The position numbers and the translations under genes are program-made. Shown here one piece after another: positions 6,619 through 8,410 of a stretch of DNA of 8,410 nt (the stretch's first letter is position 1; each line of letters starts with the position of its first letter). The notes under the pieces were generated by a model that was given only the letters and a program-made list of their open reading frames with translations, was not told the DNA's origin and searched no databases. The stretch is from CAZXCK01 sp964639225 (GTDB lineage: Bacteria; Chloroflexota; Anaerolineae; Aggregatilineales; Phototrophicaceae): the NCBI GenBank assembly GCA_964639225.1, contig CAZXCK010000160.1, positions 1-8,410 of the forward strand, written 5' to 3'.

Positions 6619-7047
6619 TTAACTCCCGGAGAACATAAGGCCGGGTGCACTTCGGATAAGCTCGTCCCGTTCCTCTGCGCTTAACCGCCGTCGCCCGCCG
6701 CCGGTGCTCTGTTGCTTTTCTTTCTGCGGGTTATTTTGTTTCTGCCATTCCTCCTTGAGGTACTGACGCAATTCCCGCTTGGTCATCCAGTCCGTTTCCC
6801 CGGACCAGCTGTTACTCGTCTTGGGGACCCTGACCATTGCCCGGTCACCAAGAGTCTCGGTACGCCTATCCACCTCTACCGAAACGCCAGGGATGTCGTC
6901 GGAAATCTTCAGGAGCTCGGTAGCAGTGGAGGCATAGCCCTTGTTACCCACCTTCTTGTCTGGACTCCCGCGGCCCTTGTCCATGCCAGCAGCACGAATA
7001 ATCTCTTGAATCTCCTCAAGCGGCCTCATAGCAACACCGTTCGCCAT
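6619..7047 (-). CDS. Unknown 142-aa protein, first gene of the virion operon
   Basis: Not recognised. The protein has a helical N-terminus (PLEEIQEIIRAAGMDKGRG), a central region with short beta-like segments (PGVSVEVDRR, DRAMVRVPKT), a basic helix (TKRELRQYLKEEWQKQ) and a Gln/Lys/Arg-rich linker GGGRRRLSAEERDELI. Charged and likely soluble; a nucleic-acid or virion-assembly role is possible but not shown. No clear helix-turn-helix, so I do not call it a small terminase. ATG has an ideal GGAGG, placed only a few bases after the U-tract of a strong terminator hairpin. A second ATG at residue 7 is a weaker alternative start. Two bases separate its stop from the glycosyltransferase start. Confidence 0.7.
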   Translation of the reverse strand: MANGVAMRPLEEIQEIIRAAGMDKGRGSPDKKVGNKGYASTATELLKISDDIPGVSVEVDRRTETLGDRAMVRVPKTSNSWSGETDWMTKRELRQYLKEEWQKQNNPQKEKQQSTGGGRRRLSAEERDELIRSAPGLMFSGS

Positions 7048-7053
7048 ATTACC

Positions 7054-7113
7054 TCCAAATAAAAAAGGCGAACCGGGTAGGCACCTCTCTCGAAGTACCC
7101 AACCAGTTCGCCT
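7054..7113 (-). terminator. Strong intrinsic terminator abutting the next ribosome-binding site
   Basis: Minus-strand hairpin: outer stem AGGCGAAC / GTTCGCCT (8 bp, plus 7066-7073 with 7106-7113), an asymmetric internal loop, inner stem GGGTA / TACCC (5 bp), and a 16-nt apical loop. It is followed by a U-run (TTTTT, then ATTT) and two bases later GGAGG. It lies between the M50-like gene and the virion operon and should end upstream transcripts. Because the next gene's ribosome-binding site follows immediately, downstream transcription must come from read-through or antitermination, or from a promoter inside or before the hairpin. Confidence 0.85.
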
Positions 7114-7154
7114 CTGTATATCAGTCAGCGTCCTGCTGGACCTATCTTTACTCT
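7114..7154 (-). other. Short gap after the M50-like gene
   Basis: 41 nt between the TAG of the M50-like gene and the terminator stem. It holds a small imperfect hairpin (GTCC/GGAC, loop TGCT, 7130-7141) with no U-tract. No gene or convincing promoter is seen. Confidence 0.4.
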
Positions 7155-7637
7155 CTACTTCAAATTATAAACTATTTTACCTTTTTTTGCAATACTCCAC
7201 CGATGCTTCGCTCCCAAGCCAATCGCAAGCAGTATTGTGAATCCCATAACGAATACCGCTATCAGTAACCACACCCCGGTGGATACGCCGGAATTCCGTT
7301 GGTCCGAGGAACCGATGAATGTCACTATTTCCTCGAAGGCTTTCCCCATCCAGAAAGCACCTATCCAGGGCCGGGCATACTTCATCCCGATGTTGAATAC
7401 CGCTCCTGCAAAGAGAAGCGTGAACAATGCCCCACCGATGGAAACGAATCCGGGGAAGTTGCTGTGAGTGTAGGCAGTGGTCGCGTTCCCGACGGTACCA
7501 GTCCCCCCGGAGATGAACGCAAAGAATACGTGTCCGAGCTCGTGAAGCCATGCTTCCCCGACAACCGGGTACCAGAGTATCCCGGCGAAAAAGAGAACCA
7601 CTGCGGCAATAACTGACTTCCTCGTTACCGTCTTCAT
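7155..7637 (-). CDS. Small membrane protein with HELGH zinc site, M50B-like metallopeptidase
   Basis: 160 residues. Residues 9-26 form a first membrane segment. The sequence WLHELGHVFFAFISGG follows, with HExxH (His32, Glu33, His36) as in the M50/site-2-protease clan, where the motif lies at a membrane helix. A second hydrophobic segment is at about 61-82 and a third at about 118-141; the basic C-terminus (AKKGKIVYNLK) is likely cytoplasmic. FEEIVTFIGSSDQ near 101-113 may supply the third metal ligand (Glu or Asp112), which I cannot prove. It resembles the short M50B group more than full RseP-type enzymes; no PDZ domain is present. The ATG shares its A with the TAA of the preceding 55-aa gene, so they are coupled. 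Substrate unknown; cleaving a host membrane regulator or remodelling the envelope are possibilities. Confidence 0.75.
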   Translation of the reverse strand: MKTVTRKSVIAAVVLFFAGILWYPVVGEAWLHELGHVFFAFISGGTGTVGNATTAYTHSNFPGFVSIGGALFTLLFAGAVFNIGMKYARPWIGAFWMGKAFEEIVTFIGSSDQRNSGVSTGVWLLIAVFVMGFTILLAIGLGAKHRWSIAKKGKIVYNLK

Positions 7638-7804
7638 TACTTTAGAATATAGTCCATTTCATTATTTTTTTCAACCTTAATGCGTATTCTTTCCTTCACG
7701 CAGACATCACAGTGTTTTTCCTCCTGGTTGACCATGATGGTGATATCTCCGTATCGAATATCTATGGTTCGAAGGTGCTCAATGACAGCTTCGGGTATTT
7801 TCAT
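7637..7804 (-). CDS. 55-aa protein with HCxxC motif, unknown
   Basis: A complete short gene. It starts with ATG at 7804 inside ATGA, the stop of the preceding gene, and ends with TAATG shared with the M50-like gene, so it is coupled at both ends. AAGGGGG lies 5 nt upstream of the start. The 55-aa product opens MKIPEAVIEHLRTIDIRYGD, contains HCDVC at residues 31-35 and has a charged, Lys-rich tail ending MDYILK. A single HCxxC could bind zinc or iron, perhaps across a dimer, but one pair alone is weak evidence. No known family recognised. Its double coupling and high-quality ribosome-binding site support it as a real gene despite its size. Confidence 0.75.
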   Translation of the reverse strand: MKIPEAVIEHLRTIDIRYGDITIMVNQEEKHCDVCVKERIRIKVEKNNEMDYILK

Positions 7805-8307
7805 TCATCCCCCTTGGCCCACTCAGGGCGGCGTATTGTCATCCCGTGGTATTTTTCTGGGAGGACAGTTTGAAGGCTTTGCTGAAACCTAAATATTCCA
7901 CTCTCATCAAAGAAGGCCGCATACCCGAGCTCATCAATCTGTATTACATGTGCATGCTTAGGTGCAAAGTCCCACTCTGTACCTATGGGGCGGTAGTTGG
8001 TATAAGGATTCCCTGGAGCACCTTCGGTTAAGCTGTTGCGGTATAAGACAAACATTTTTTCTCCTATAGCCTCGCCCACATAATAGCAAAGTCTTTTTCC
8101 ACACAGACCAGCATCCCACACCTCACACGGCCAGCCGGGTTGGAGGTAGGGGTCGGGTTGTTCCTGAGCTCTCCTTGAGACGAGCTCTTCCCACACCCTG
8201 TCCGTAACGTTCTGTATTTGCTGGTCCTGAAGTTTGACAAAAGCCTTCTTCACCTCTTCCTGTATCTCTTCCTTCGAATATCTCACCCTACACCTCACAA
8301 TACGCAA
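7801..8307 (-). CDS. Unknown 168-aa protein
   Basis: Not recognised. The N-terminal part is a charged helix (SKEEIQEEVKKAFVKLQDQQ). The middle is Pro/Trp/Cys-rich (QPGWPCEVWDAGLCGKRLCYY). The second half has alternating short beta segments with a TEWDFAPKHAHVIQIDELG segment that loosely recalls small phage proteins of the dWxxAP...D.G type. The start is uncertain: TTG at 8307 has GGAAGAG 7 nt upstream but overlaps the previous gene by 20 nt. GTG at 8286 starts one base after the previous stop and has GAGGTG nearby, giving a product 7 residues shorter that begins right at the helix. I slightly prefer the GTG on position, but give the longest extent. The stop overlaps the next gene by 4 nt. Confidence 0.65.
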   Translation of the reverse strand: MRIVRCRVRYSKEEIQEEVKKAFVKLQDQQIQNVTDRVWEELVSRRAQEQPDPYLQPGWPCEVWDAGLCGKRLCYYVGEAIGEKMFVLYRNSLTEGAPGNPYTNYRPIGTEWDFAPKHAHVIQIDELGYAAFFDESGIFRFQQSLQTVLPEKYHGMTIRRPEWAKGDE

Positions 8308-8410
8308 TCAGCGTCTCTTCCAATATCTCTCGTTGCTGTTCTGCTTCCGGGTCGTAATACCTGGAATAAAACAGGTCCTTGAATGCTTCTATCTTCACCG
8401 AGGAATAATG
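8288..8410 (-). CDS. 3' end of an unidentified gene, partial
   Basis: The minus-strand frame from the window edge stays open for 40 codons to a TAG at 8288-8290. The peptide looks like a real protein end: SVKIEAFKDLFYSRYYD, then EILEETLIAYCEV. It joins the next gene by a 1-nt gap or a 20-nt overlap, depending on that gene's start. Too short to identify, and its own start is outside the window. Confidence 0.6.
   Translation of the reverse strand, partial: HYSSVKIEAFKDLFYSRYYDPEAEQQREILEETLIAYCEV

Noticed and set aside
7054..7154. Possible tRNA, because GGTTCGCC in the hairpin resembles a T-loop
   Set aside because: No D-arm, anticodon arm or acceptor stem can be folded, and the U-run after the stem is that of a terminator.
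8138..8290. Open frame continuing about 50 codons after the TAG of the right-edge partial gene
   Set aside because: It overlaps the 168-aa gene in another frame and its product is Gly/Arg/Pro/Thr-rich without structure-like pattern. It is a shadow, so it does not support general TAG recoding; the long genes here contain no in-frame TAG.
1..8410. CRISPR array, insertion sequence, attachment site or integrase
   Set aside because: No spaced repeat series, no terminal inverted repeats around a transposase, and no recombinase motifs were seen on either strand.

Overview
The window is a stretch of a tailed-phage (podovirus-type) genome, or of a prophage of that type. Every gene I can support reads on the minus strand, so gene order runs from high to low coordinates. 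Capsid and tail-connector genes appear in the order portal, Bbp19-like protein, scaffold, small protein, major capsid protein, capsid cement protein, tail adaptor, nozzle. From recall of family features (no search was run) this matches the virion module of Bordetella phage BPP-1-like podoviruses. The host cannot be identified: ribosome-binding sites are strong GGAGG types, base composition is moderate, and no bacterial gene or tRNA is present.

Right flank (8410 to 7155): the tail end of an unidentified gene, an unrecognised 168-aa gene, a 55-aa gene carrying an HCxxC motif, and a small membrane protein with an HELGH zinc-protease motif (M50B-like). All four are joined by short overlaps or a 1-nt gap, so they form one translationally coupled group. 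A strong intrinsic terminator (7054-7113) closes this group and runs almost into the ribosome-binding site of the next gene.

Virion operon (7047 to beyond position 1): an unknown 142-aa protein and a GT-A-type glycosyltransferase precede the portal. The portal, Bbp19-like protein, scaffold and a 70-aa protein follow, with consecutive overlaps of 23, 8, 4 and 8 nt. The overlaps then stop: 172 nt separate the 70-aa gene from the major capsid gene. This gap has hairpins, a repeated 11-mer, and a 40-codon stretch left open in frame after the TAG stop of the 70-aa gene. The major capsid and cement genes follow, then a second terminator-like hairpin with a UUCG loop (1523-1542) directly before the tail adaptor. 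The adaptor overlaps the nozzle gene by 14 nt, and the nozzle gene runs off the left edge.

Together the genes would build a procapsid (portal, scaffold, capsid, cement) and the start of a short tail (adaptor, nozzle). The glycosyltransferase and the metalloprotease-like membrane protein are the accessory cargo. No terminase, lysis, integrase or replication gene is visible. The most interesting leads are the possible stop-codon readthrough before the capsid gene, the two terminators placed against ribosome-binding sites, and the M50-like/HCxxC gene pair.
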